Source of the DNA: Nocardioides jiangsuensis
Lineage (GTDB): Bacteria; Actinomycetota; Actinomycetes; Propionibacteriales; Nocardioidaceae
Direction: 5' to 3'
Assembly (NCBI RefSeq): GCF_019679455.1
Contig: NZ_JAIEZQ010000001.1
Coordinates: 186,001-250,000, forward strand
Length of the DNA: 64,000 nt
Of this stretch, positions 57,168 to 64,000 are shown in pieces. The notes below the pieces were generated by a model, which ran no database searches, was not told the origin of the DNA, and saw nothing but the letters and a program-made list of their open reading frames with translations. The position numbers and the translations under genes were made by a program. Each line of letters starts with the position of its first letter. The stretch's first letter is position 1.

Positions 57168-58476
57168 CGGTCACGCCGCCGATCTCACCCTCGCGGAACG
57201 CGTCGACGAACAGGCTGTGGTCGCGCCGCGCCTTGGTGGCGTAGGAGAGCGCGAACTCGGTCACGTCCTCGGTGAGCTCACGGCGGCGTCCGTCGAGCAC
57301 CCGGGCGATCGCGGCCTCCACCTGGAAGTCGACGAGGTCCTGGTCGCTGTCCTCGTCCGAGGCGCAGTGCACCTTCGCGGTGGCGCGGCCGAGGCTGTCC
57401 ACGACCATCGCCATCTCGTCGGGCTCGTTGATGTCGGACCAGTCGAGGTCCACCTCGTAGGGCGACACCTCGGAGACGACGTACCCGACGCCGTCCATGC
57501 TGGTGTAGCCGAGCAGCGGGTCGGTGTGCACCTGCAGCGCCCGCTGGCTGACCACGGTGCGGTGCCCCTCGTGGTCGAAGAACCGCTCGACGTCCGAGGT
57601 CTCCACGAAACGGCTCAGCGCCGGGACGTTGGCCTGCTTCATCGACAGCACCACGTCGTTGTCGAGCGCCTGGCTGTAGCCCTCGACGAGCACGTTGTAG
57701 GCCGGCAGCCCGGCGCTGCCGATCCCGAAGCCGGACTTCCCGACCACGTCGCGCACCTCGTAGAACAGCTCCCGGTCGAACTTCTTCGACTCCGGGATCG
57801 TCGCGAGATAGTCGTCGAACGCCTTGAGAACCGTGCGCTCCTCGGCCTTCCCGAGCCGCCGGGTGGTGGCGTCCTCGCGGAACACCCGGGACTCCTCCTC
57901 CATCCGGGTCACCTTGTCGAGCAGGCCGGCCCGCCGGTAGCCGCGGGCCTTCACGAGCCGCTCGTGCACCGGGCCCTCGGTGTTGTGCAGGTACAGCGCG
58001 AAGTCGTCGTCGGTCTCGGAGGTGACGTAGTGGTCGACCTGGGCGAGGTAGGAGCGCACGTACTTGCCGATCAGCGCCCGGATGTCGCTCTCCGGCAGCG
58101 CCTTCTGCCAGCCCATCAGCGCCAGGCTCGCCGCGAACCGGCGCAGGTCCCAGGAGAAGTGACCGATGTAGGCCTCGTCGAAGTCGTTGACGTCGAAGAC
58201 CAGCCGGCCGTCGGAGTTCAGGTAGGTGCCGAAGTTCTCCACGTGCAGGTCGCCGTGGATCCAGATCGCGTCGGCCTGGTCGTCGGCGAACCGGTCGCGC
58301 ATCTTCGTGACGTCGGCGTAGAACAGGCACGCGGTGCCGCGGTAGAAGGCGAACGGGTCGGCCGCCATCTTCCGGTACTTCACCCGGAAGGCATGGGGAT
58401 CGGCCTTCATCAGGTCCGCGAAGGCGTCTTCGAGGACGTCGATGATCAGCCGCTTGCGGGACTCGTTGCTCTCCAT
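57160..58476 (-). CDS. DUF2252 family protein 2
   Basis: 438 residues. Same kinase-like motifs as the protein at 41821: ADPFAFYRGTACLFYAD, IHGDLHVENFGTYLN and LVFDVNDFDEAYIGHFSWD. The rest differs strongly, so this is another subgroup. Activity unproven. No GGATGA box precedes it. Confidence 0.87.
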   Translation of the reverse strand: MESNESRKRLIIDVLEDAFADLMKADPHAFRVKYRKMAADPFAFYRGTACLFYADVTKMRDRFADDQADAIWIHGDLHVENFGTYLNSDGRLVFDVNDFDEAYIGHFSWDLRRFAASLALMGWQKALPESDIRALIGKYVRSYLAQVDHYVTSETDDDFALYLHNTEGPVHERLVKARGYRRAGLLDKVTRMEEESRVFREDATTRRLGKAEERTVLKAFDDYLATIPESKKFDRELFYEVRDVVGKSGFGIGSAGLPAYNVLVEGYSQALDNDVVLSMKQANVPALSRFVETSDVERFFDHEGHRTVVSQRALQVHTDPLLGYTSMDGVGYVVSEVSPYEVDLDWSDINEPDEMAMVVDSLGRATAKVHCASDEDSDQDLVDFQVEAAIARVLDGRRRELTEDVTEFALSYATKARRDHSLFVDAFREGEIGGVTAT

Positions 58477-58499
58477 CCCGCGATGCTAGCGGGGTGCGC

Positions 58500-58604
58500 T
58501 CAGCGCCCCATCGCCGCGAGCACGTCGCGCGTGGCGTCGGCGAACGTCGAGGACCAGACGAAGTAGGCGACCAGAGCACCCAGCGTGGTGAACGGGATCT
58601 TCAT
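58500..58604 (-). CDS. very small membrane protein
   Basis: 34 residues: KIPFTTLGALVAYFVWSS then a short polar tail. One hydrophobic helix. Start ATG 58604; no strong Shine-Dalgarno. It lies 24 bp upstream of the DUF2252 gene and in the same direction. A guess from composition and position only. Confidence 0.4.
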   Translation of the reverse strand: MKIPFTTLGALVAYFVWSSTFADATRDVLAAMGR

Positions 58605-58717
58605 GACCCCAGCGTGGCCGACCCCGTGGGACGCCGGGTGAACGCCGGGTGGCCGTTCCCCCAGGGCTCGGGGACGGGCGTACGGCGTCGCGCGTGCACC
58701 GTCCGCGGGCGGGCCGC

Positions 58718-59548
58718 TCAGCCCAGGTGGTCCGGGTGCGCCCCGGTCCGCCCCTCGCGGTCCAGCGAGGCGAGCACGGCCATGTCGTCCTCGTCGAGCG
58801 CGAAGTCGAAGACCGCGATGTTCTCCGCGATCCGGGCCGGCGTGACCGACTTCGGGATGACCACGTTGCCGAGCTGCAGGTGCCACCGCAGCACGACCTG
58901 CGCCGGGGTCCGCGCGTGCTTGTCGGCGAGGCCGAGCACCACCCGGTCGGCGAGCAGCTCCCCGCCGCGGGCGAGCGGTGCCCACGCCTCGGTGAGCAGC
59001 CCGAGCTCCTCGTGCGCGACGCGCAGCTTCTCCTGCTGCAGGTAGGGGTGCAGCTCGACCTGGTTCACCACCGGCACCACGTCGGTGCGGTCGAGGAGGC
59101 GGCGCAGGTGGTCGGGCTGGAAGTTCGAGACGCCGATCGCGCGGACCCGTCCGTCGCGGTACAGCTGCTCCAGGGCTCGCCAGGTGTCGACGTACCGGTC
59201 GAGCCGCGGCACCGGCCAGTGGATCAGGTACAGGTCGAGCACGTCGAGCCCGAGCCGCTCCATGCTCGCGTCGAAGGCACGCAGGGTGGCGTCGTACCCG
59301 TGGTCGTCGTTCCAGACCTTGCTGGTCACGAACACCTCGTCGCGCGGCAGCCCGGACTCGCGGACCGCCTCGCCGACCCCGCGCTCGTTGCGGTACAGCG
59401 CCGCGGTGTCGATGTGCCGGTAGCCGGCCGCGAACGCGGTGAGGACCGCGTCGCGGGTGGCGGCCTCCGGGATCTTGTAGACGCCGAAGCCGAGCTGCGG
59501 GATCCGGACGCCGTTGTTGAGTACGAGCGGGTGCACGTCGTGGCTCAT
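58718..59548 (-). CDS. aldo/keto reductase
   Basis: 276-residue NADPH-dependent reductase of the 2,5-diketo-D-gluconate reductase type. Catalytic D and Y in IDTAALYRNE, K in VTSKVWN, H in YLIHWPVP; NADPH-binding VIPKSVTPARIAEN. ATG at 59548, 7 nt after a TAGGGT -10 box (59561-59556), indicates a leaderless transcript. Confidence 0.94.
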   Translation of the reverse strand: MSHDVHPLVLNNGVRIPQLGFGVYKIPEAATRDAVLTAFAAGYRHIDTAALYRNERGVGEAVRESGLPRDEVFVTSKVWNDDHGYDATLRAFDASMERLGLDVLDLYLIHWPVPRLDRYVDTWRALEQLYRDGRVRAIGVSNFQPDHLRRLLDRTDVVPVVNQVELHPYLQQEKLRVAHEELGLLTEAWAPLARGGELLADRVVLGLADKHARTPAQVVLRWHLQLGNVVIPKSVTPARIAENIAVFDFALDEDDMAVLASLDREGRTGAHPDHLG

Positions 59549-59555
59549 GCCGCCC

Positions 59556-59561
59556 ACCCTA
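59556..59561 (-). promoter_or_regulatory. -10 element TAGGGT of leaderless aldo/keto reductase gene
   Basis: Ends 7 nt before the ATG at 59548 on the minus strand. Confidence 0.5.
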
Positions 59562-59588
59562 GCCAGGCGACGCAGCGGGACGCCGGGC

Positions 59589-61010
59589 TCAGCCGAGCAG
59601 CGCCCCGAACAGCTCGACGTACTGGATCAGGTGACGGTCGCCGAGGAACTCGTCCTGCACGCGCACCCGCGCGGCCTCGCCGAGCCCGGTGGCCAGCACC
59701 GGGTCGCGAACGACGCGTGCGAGGGCCTTCGCGAACGCGTCGAGGTCCGTGGGGTCCTCGAGCAGCAGCCCGTGCACCTCGTCGTCGATCTGGTCGAGGA
59801 TGCCGCCGACCGCGGACGCCACGACCGGCTTGGCCTTCCACATCGCCTCGGTGACGGTCAGCCCGAACCCCTCCACGAGGCTCTTCTGCACCACCACCGT
59901 GGCCCGGTGCTGGAGGGCGTTGACCAGGCGGGCGTTCTCGTCGACGTCGCCCATCGGCAGGCACACCAGGTGCACCCGGCGGCGGGCCTCGTCGGGCAGC
60001 GCCTCCCACAGCGCCCGGCACTCCTCGAGGACCTGGGCGCCTTCGGGGTCGTCGCTGACGCCCGACGTCTCGGGGCCGACCAGGGCCAGGTGCACGTCGT
60101 CGGGGAAGATCGCGAGGTTGTCGACGAACCCGGCGAGCACCCCGACCATGTCCTTGAGCCGGTCCCACCGGCTGACCTGGACCGCGAGGCGTACGTCGCC
60201 CGGGATCGGTCCCGAGCCGAGCACCAGGCCACTGTGCGTGCGCAGCCGGCCGGTGGAGCCGTCGCGGCGGGTGAACTCGAGGTGCTCCTGGCTGTAGGCG
60301 GTCTCCACGAGGCCGGCCTGGCCCAGGGCGGCGCGGGTCTCGGCGTCGGTGAGCCGGATGTTCTTCGCGCTGAACGGGTCCACCGACGGTGGGATGATCA
60401 CCACCCGCTGGTGCGGGACCCAGTCCGGGACGTAGGCCTGCCGGGAGAAGATGAACCCGTCGGCCCGCTCGAGGTGGGGGCGCAGGAACGCCCACCCGCG
60501 GTCGGTCAGCTCGGTGGTGGTGTCCCGGCCGACGTGGCAGCGCCACACCACGTTCGCGCCGAGCTCGCGCAGGCCGTCGACCATGCCGGCGGTCTGCGGG
60601 TCGTGGAGCAGCACGATGTCGCCGGGGCGGACCACCCGCTTGGCCATCGGCAGGTTGTAGTCGAGCAGCCGGGTGTAGTGCTCGTGCTCCTTCTCCCCCA
60701 GCTCGCCGCCGTCCCCCGGCGAGCCGTGCAGGTAGTTGTGCAGCCGCTTGGTGATGGCGAAGAAGTCGGAGTCGCCGTCGAGGACCAGCCACCGCGTGTC
60801 GACCTGGGCGCCGCGGCCGTAGGCGAGCAGCGTCTGCAGCATCTCCGCGACACCGCCGCCCCGGCCCGTGGCGTTGATGTTCCACACGGTCCGGTCCCGG
60901 AGCAGGTGGCGCGCCCGCTGGGCGTACTTCTCCAGCCGGTCCGCCCGCTGGGGCGACAGCAGGTCCGCGAGCCGCTCGAGCGGGACCGGCTGGATCTCGA
61001 TCTCCCACAT
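59589..61010 (-). CDS. treT: TreT-like GT4 glycosyltransferase (trehalose synthase/phosphorylase type)
   Basis: 473-residue GT-B glycosyltransferase. The N-terminal WNINATGRGGGVAEMLQTLL, DPQTAGMVDGL and VWRCHVGRD and the C-terminal VQVSRWDRLKDMVGVL and KSLVEGFGLTVTEAMWK are the trehalose glycosyltransferring synthase (TreT) pattern; the ExxE-like motif lies in EGFGLTVTE. TreT makes trehalose from NDP-glucose and glucose, or acts as a phosphorylase. Single gene. The role in trehalose balance together with the GH15 enzyme is speculative. Confidence 0.87.
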   Translation of the reverse strand: MWEIEIQPVPLERLADLLSPQRADRLEKYAQRARHLLRDRTVWNINATGRGGGVAEMLQTLLAYGRGAQVDTRWLVLDGDSDFFAITKRLHNYLHGSPGDGGELGEKEHEHYTRLLDYNLPMAKRVVRPGDIVLLHDPQTAGMVDGLRELGANVVWRCHVGRDTTTELTDRGWAFLRPHLERADGFIFSRQAYVPDWVPHQRVVIIPPSVDPFSAKNIRLTDAETRAALGQAGLVETAYSQEHLEFTRRDGSTGRLRTHSGLVLGSGPIPGDVRLAVQVSRWDRLKDMVGVLAGFVDNLAIFPDDVHLALVGPETSGVSDDPEGAQVLEECRALWEALPDEARRRVHLVCLPMGDVDENARLVNALQHRATVVVQKSLVEGFGLTVTEAMWKAKPVVASAVGGILDQIDDEVHGLLLEDPTDLDAFAKALARVVRDPVLATGLGEAARVRVQDEFLGDRHLIQYVELFGALLG

Positions 61011-61058
61011 GAGGCCATGCTCCCGCCTGGCGGGCGCCCTGTCAGCGATGTGGCCGGT

Positions 61059-61667
61059 TCAGCGGTCCGGGACGCTCAGCCCGCTGTCACGCAGCTCCAG
61101 GGCGGCCAGCGCCCGCACGACCTCCGGCTCCTGCCGCCGCCAGGCGCCCGCCGGGTCGTCGCTGATCCGGGCCAGCCGGTGCATCGGCTGCCGTGCCATC
61201 GCCCGGAGCGCGAACAGGTCCAGGTCGTCGACGCTGTCGATGAACCGACGGCCCGCGGTGGCCTCGCGCACGAACCGCCAGCGCAGCGGCAGGTACACCG
61301 CGAGCGCGATCAGCACGGGGATCGCGCCGACCGCCAGACCCAGCCAGAACGCCAGGTCCTGCACCGCGGCCACCTGGGCGTCACCGGCCGCGGCGAGGCG
61401 CTCGGCCGCGGAGCCCGCCCCGTCGAACGGGCCGCGGACCTCGTCCCCCACGAGCGGGACGTTGGCGACGGTGTCCCCCGCCTCGCGCAGCCGGTCCGCG
61501 AGCCCGCCGCCGGCGTCGGAGATCTCCTCCCCCGGCCGGGCCAGGGTCAGCGTGGCGTCGTGGACGACGGACGCGACCTTCACCCAGGCCCAGATCCACA
61601 GGAGCAGGAGCAGGTCGCCGGTGACCTGGCGGGCGCGGCGTACGGGCGCGTCAGCGTAGAGCTTCAT
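61059..61667 (-). CDS. membrane protein with two helices and extracytoplasmic loop
   Basis: 202 residues. Helix 1 around residues 16-36 (VTGDLLLLLWIWAWVKVASV), an outside segment rich in Gly, Ala and Asp, helix 2 around 105-128 (FWLGLAVGAIPVLIALAVYL), and a cytoplasmic C-terminus (LFALRAMARQPMHRLARI). Unnamed actinobacterial family. ATG 61667 follows a TACACG box with 7-nt spacing. Confidence 0.78.
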   Translation of the reverse strand: MKLYADAPVRRARQVTGDLLLLLWIWAWVKVASVVHDATLTLARPGEEISDAGGGLADRLREAGDTVANVPLVGDEVRGPFDGAGSAAERLAAAGDAQVAAVQDLAFWLGLAVGAIPVLIALAVYLPLRWRFVREATAGRRFIDSVDDLDLFALRAMARQPMHRLARISDDPAGAWRRQEPEVVRALAALELRDSGLSVPDR

Positions 61668-61674
61668 GCCCCCA

Positions 61675-61680
61675 CGTGTA
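61675..61680 (-). promoter_or_regulatory. -10 element TACACG of leaderless membrane protein gene
   Basis: Ends 7 nt before the ATG at 61667; upstream of it lie two 18-bp direct repeats. Confidence 0.4.
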
Positions 61681-61692
61681 CCCCGACTCGTT

Positions 61693-61732
61693 GAGAGGTC
61701 ACTCGTGCGGTGTCGAGAGGTCACTCGTGCGG
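61693..61732. repeat. tandem 18-bp direct repeat GAGAGGTCACTCGTGCGG
   Basis: Identical copies at 61693-61710 and 61715-61732, period 22 bp, between the -10 box at 61675-61680 and the acyl-CoA dehydrogenase terminator. Confidence 0.85.
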
Positions 61733-61752
61733 CGACGAGACGCCGCCGAGCG

Positions 61753-61784
61753 GGGGTACGGCGTCCGCGCGGACGCCGTACCCC
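61753..61784 (-). terminator. terminator of acyl-CoA dehydrogenase operon
   Basis: Perfect 32-bp palindrome (GGGGTACGGCGTCCGC and complement), 8 nt past the stop at 61792. Confidence 0.8.
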
Positions 61785-61791
61785 TCGTCGG

Positions 61792-63012
61792 CTACTTGAG
61801 CTCCGCGGAGGTCTTGCCGAGCAGGCGTCGCGCCACGATCAGCTGCTGGATCTGCTGGGTGCCCTCGAAGATGTCGAGGATCTTGGAGTCGCGCGCCCAC
61901 TTCTCGAGCAGCTCGTGCTCCGAGTAGCCGATGCTGCCGGCGAGCTCGACGCAGCGCAGGGTGATGTCGCTGCCGACCCGGCCCGCCTTCGCCTTGGCCA
62001 TCGACGCCTCGAGCGAGTTGGGCCTGCGGTTGTCGGCCATCCACGCCGCCTGGAGGGTGAGCAGGTAGGCCCCCTCCCAGTCCGCCTCCATCTGCAGGTA
62101 CGTCGCCGCCGCGGCCGACTGCACCTGCGCGGGACGGTCGTAGTCGATCGCGACCCCCGCCTTCTCGAGCAGCTCGCGGGTCAGCTCGAGCGAGGCGCGG
62201 GCGCAGCCGACGGCCATCGCCGCGACCAGCGGGCGGGTGTTGTCGAAGGTCGCCATCGCGCCCGCGAAGCCCTGCTTGACGTCCACCTCGGGGCTGCCGA
62301 GCAGGTTCTCCTTCGGCACCCGGCAGTCCTCGAACCGGATGGTCGCGGTGTCGGATGCCTTGATCCCGAGCTTGTGCTCGAGACGCTCGACGTTCATGCC
62401 CGGCGTGCCCTTCGGGACCACGAACGACTTGATCGCGGCGCGACCCAGGCTCTTGTCGAGGGTCGCCCACACGACGACGGCGTCGCAGCGGTCACCCGCG
62501 GTGACGAAGATCTTCTCGCCGTTCAGGACGTAGTGGTCACCGTCGAGCACCGCAGTTGTCTGGATGTTGGCGGAGTCCGAGCCGCAGCCGGGCTCGGTAA
62601 TGGCCATGCTCGCCCAGACACCGTCGAAGCGCTTGTGCTGCTCCTCGTTCGCGACCGAGGCGATCGCGGAGTTGCCGAGGCCCTGCCGGGGCATGGAGAG
62701 CAGCAGGCCGACGTCGCCCCAGCACATCTCCGTGATGGAGAGCACGGAGGCCAGGTTGGAGCCGTTCTTCGTGCCGGCGGCGGCCTCGTCCGGCGTACCC
62801 TCCTCGCGCCGCACGCCGGAGGCGCCCGCCCCGCTCGCGGCGCCGGACTCGCTGAGCCCGTCGATCATCGCCGCCAGCATGTCGAGCTCCTTGGGGTACT
62901 CGTGCTCGAACTGGTCGTACTTGCGGGAGTTGGGGCGGAGCAGGTTCATCGCGACCTGGTGCGCCTGGCCGACCAGCGGCCGGAACTTCCTGGGTGTCTC
63001 GAGATTGATCAT
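61792..63012 (-). CDS. acyl-CoA dehydrogenase
   Basis: 406-residue FAD flavoenzyme of beta-oxidation or related acyl-CoA metabolism. FAD/substrate motif AITEPGCGSDSANIQ, the catalytic base glutamate in IFEGTQQIQQLIVARRLLG, and the usual three-domain layout. Residues about 53-83 form an insert of low complexity (SGAASGAGASGVRREEG...), unusual for the family. ATG 63012 lies 26 bp after the stop of a second acyl-CoA dehydrogenase gene; operon. Confidence 0.93.
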   Translation of the reverse strand: MINLETPRKFRPLVGQAHQVAMNLLRPNSRKYDQFEHEYPKELDMLAAMIDGLSESGAASGAGASGVRREEGTPDEAAAGTKNGSNLASVLSITEMCWGDVGLLLSMPRQGLGNSAIASVANEEQHKRFDGVWASMAITEPGCGSDSANIQTTAVLDGDHYVLNGEKIFVTAGDRCDAVVVWATLDKSLGRAAIKSFVVPKGTPGMNVERLEHKLGIKASDTATIRFEDCRVPKENLLGSPEVDVKQGFAGAMATFDNTRPLVAAMAVGCARASLELTRELLEKAGVAIDYDRPAQVQSAAAATYLQMEADWEGAYLLTLQAAWMADNRRPNSLEASMAKAKAGRVGSDITLRCVELAGSIGYSEHELLEKWARDSKILDIFEGTQQIQQLIVARRLLGKTSAELK

Positions 63013-63038
63013 GACGGGTGCCTGTCGTGAGCCGAGGC

Positions 63039-64000
63039 TCAGACCAGGACGCCTCCTTCCATCACACCGATGGCCCGCAGGTCGCGGTACCACCGTTCGA
63101 CGGGGTGCTCCTTGACGAAGCCGTGGCCGCCGAGCAGCTGGACCCCGTCGTTGCCGATCTGCATGCCGCGCTCGGCGCACAGCTTCCGGGCGAGCGCGAC
63201 CTCGCGGTCGAACGGCTTGCCCTGGGCGGCGCGGCTGGCGGCCTTGTAGGTGACCAGGCGCATGGCCTGCAGCTCGATGCCGATGTTGGCGACCATGAAC
63301 GCGACCGACTGGCGGTTGCTGATCGGCTCCCCGAACGCCTGGCGCTCGTTGACGTAGGGGACGACGTAGTCGAGGACCGCCTGCGCGGTACCGAGCGCGA
63401 GGGCGCACCAGCCGAGGCGTGCGAGCCGGACGCACTCGGCGTAGGCCTCGCCCCGGGTGTCCCCGAGCAGCGCGATCGGTCCGACGCGTACGTCGTCGAG
63501 CAGCACGCGGCCGAGGCCGGCGGCGCGCACGCCCATCGACGGCTCCGACTCGATCCGCAGGCCCTCGGTCGACGACTCGACGAGGAACAGCGCGGGCGCG
63601 CCGTCGAGCAGCGCACCGACCACGAACAGCTCCGCGTCGGCGGCCCGCGGCACGAGGGACTTCACGCCGTTGAGCACGAACCCGTCGCCGTCCCGGACCA
63701 CCGTGGTCTCGGGGGCCAGGGCGTCGTACAGGGGGCGCGGCTCGGTCAGCGCGAGCGCCGCGGCGGGGACGTCGTCGCCGGTGAACGCGGGCAGGTACGT
63801 CGCCTGCTGCTCGTCGCTCCCCCACAGGGACAGCGCGGTGCTCACGGCGCCGGGGGCCAGGCACGCCACCGCGAGGCCGAGGTCGCCCTTCGCGAGCGCC
63901 TCGGCGACGAGCGTGCCGGCCATCGCCGAGCGCTCCGTGGAGATGCCGCCCAGGTCCTCGGGGACACCGAGGATCGGCAGCCCGATCTCGAGGCTGGAGC
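63039..64000 (-). CDS. acyl-CoA dehydrogenase-like protein, 5' end outside window
   Basis: The visible 320 residues form an acyl-CoA dehydrogenase of a divergent type. The segment ALTEPRPLYDA replaces the usual TEPxxGSD, and FVLNGVKSLVPRAADAELFVV follows. The C-terminus QLLGGHGFVKEHPVERWYRD has the GGxGF-x-EHPVE-xWYRD pattern of acyl-CoA dehydrogenases, and the usual downstream FEG[TS] base is absent. The ORF runs off the window edge without a start. Such paired genes often form heteromeric FadE complexes in actinobacteria; this is a possibility here. Confidence 0.88.
   Translation of the reverse strand, partial: SSLEIGLPILGVPEDLGGISTERSAMAGTLVAEALAKGDLGLAVACLAPGAVSTALSLWGSDEQQATYLPAFTGDDVPAAALALTEPRPLYDALAPETTVVRDGDGFVLNGVKSLVPRAADAELFVVGALLDGAPALFLVESSTEGLRIESEPSMGVRAAGLGRVLLDDVRVGPIALLGDTRGEAYAECVRLARLGWCALALGTAQAVLDYVVPYVNERQAFGEPISNRQSVAFMVANIGIELQAMRLVTYKAASRAAQGKPFDREVALARKLCAERGMQIGNDGVQLLGGHGFVKEHPVERWYRDLRAIGVMEGGVLV

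Overview
The window is a very GC-rich chromosome segment with dense genes, many GTG starts, many 4-base GTGA/ATGA gene overlaps and TANNNT-type -10 boxes directly in front of start codons. Together with an ECF41 sigma factor, a MshC-like (mycothiol) ligase, a MalT/LuxR giant regulator, SHOCT and GAP-family proteins and an actinobacterial type c-di-AMP riboswitch, this points to an actinobacterium, most likely of the Nocardioides type (inference from gene content). No rRNA, tRNA, CRISPR array, prophage, insertion sequence or replication origin was recognised.

Layout. 0-3.5 kb: an ECF41 sigma factor cut by the window edge, its epimerase partner behind a textbook ECF41 promoter, a small membrane protein and a secreted NlpC/P60 hydrolase behind a c-di-AMP riboswitch. 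3.5-8.6 kb: Old Yellow Enzyme reductase, a three-gene polar amino acid ABC importer and a MshC/CysRS-like ligase. 8.7-14.2 kb: a single-chain 1833-residue acyl-CoA carboxylase with the domain order of eukaryotic ACC. 14.3-16.2 kb: glutamate decarboxylase and a small K+ channel-like protein. 16.3-19.7 kb: GAF-domain regulator divergent from an NTF2-FMO fusion monooxygenase. 19.7-27.2 kb: exporter permease, cobyric acid synthase, a radical SAM/methyltransferase pair and a secreted LVIVD-type protein. 27.4-43.3 kb: a stress island of membrane, SHOCT, GAP, BrkB, RDD, DUF6325, GH15 and DUF2252 proteins around a 916-residue MalT-like LuxR regulator. 43.4-51.3 kb: MHS transporter with M20 peptidase, SGNH hydrolase, a LysR-effector-domain protein, DUF427, nucleosidase, DUF2784 and a BCCT transporter. 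51.4-64 kb: GuaB1, a CFA synthase/DUF1295/peroxiredoxin operon, ankyrin protein, galactokinase, a second DUF2252 protein, aldo/keto reductase, TreT-like glycosyltransferase and two acyl-CoA dehydrogenases.

The most interesting signal is a 17-bp inverted repeat, TCRYCC-N5-GGRTGA with an invariant 5-nt spacer. Six good copies lie about 60-85 nt upstream of start codons of stress-type transcription units: glutamate decarboxylase/K+ channel, HdeD-like protein, DUF6325/SHOCT operon, the DUF7144-GH15 operon, SHOCT/BrkB, and the GAP/DUF2252 divergent pair. Three weaker copies precede other genes of the same island. The GGATGA half-site matches the core of the MalT box, and the only MalT-type regulator in the window sits in the middle of the island. 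I infer a local regulon, possibly an actinobacterial analogue of the enterobacterial gad/hde acid-fitness island; this is untested.
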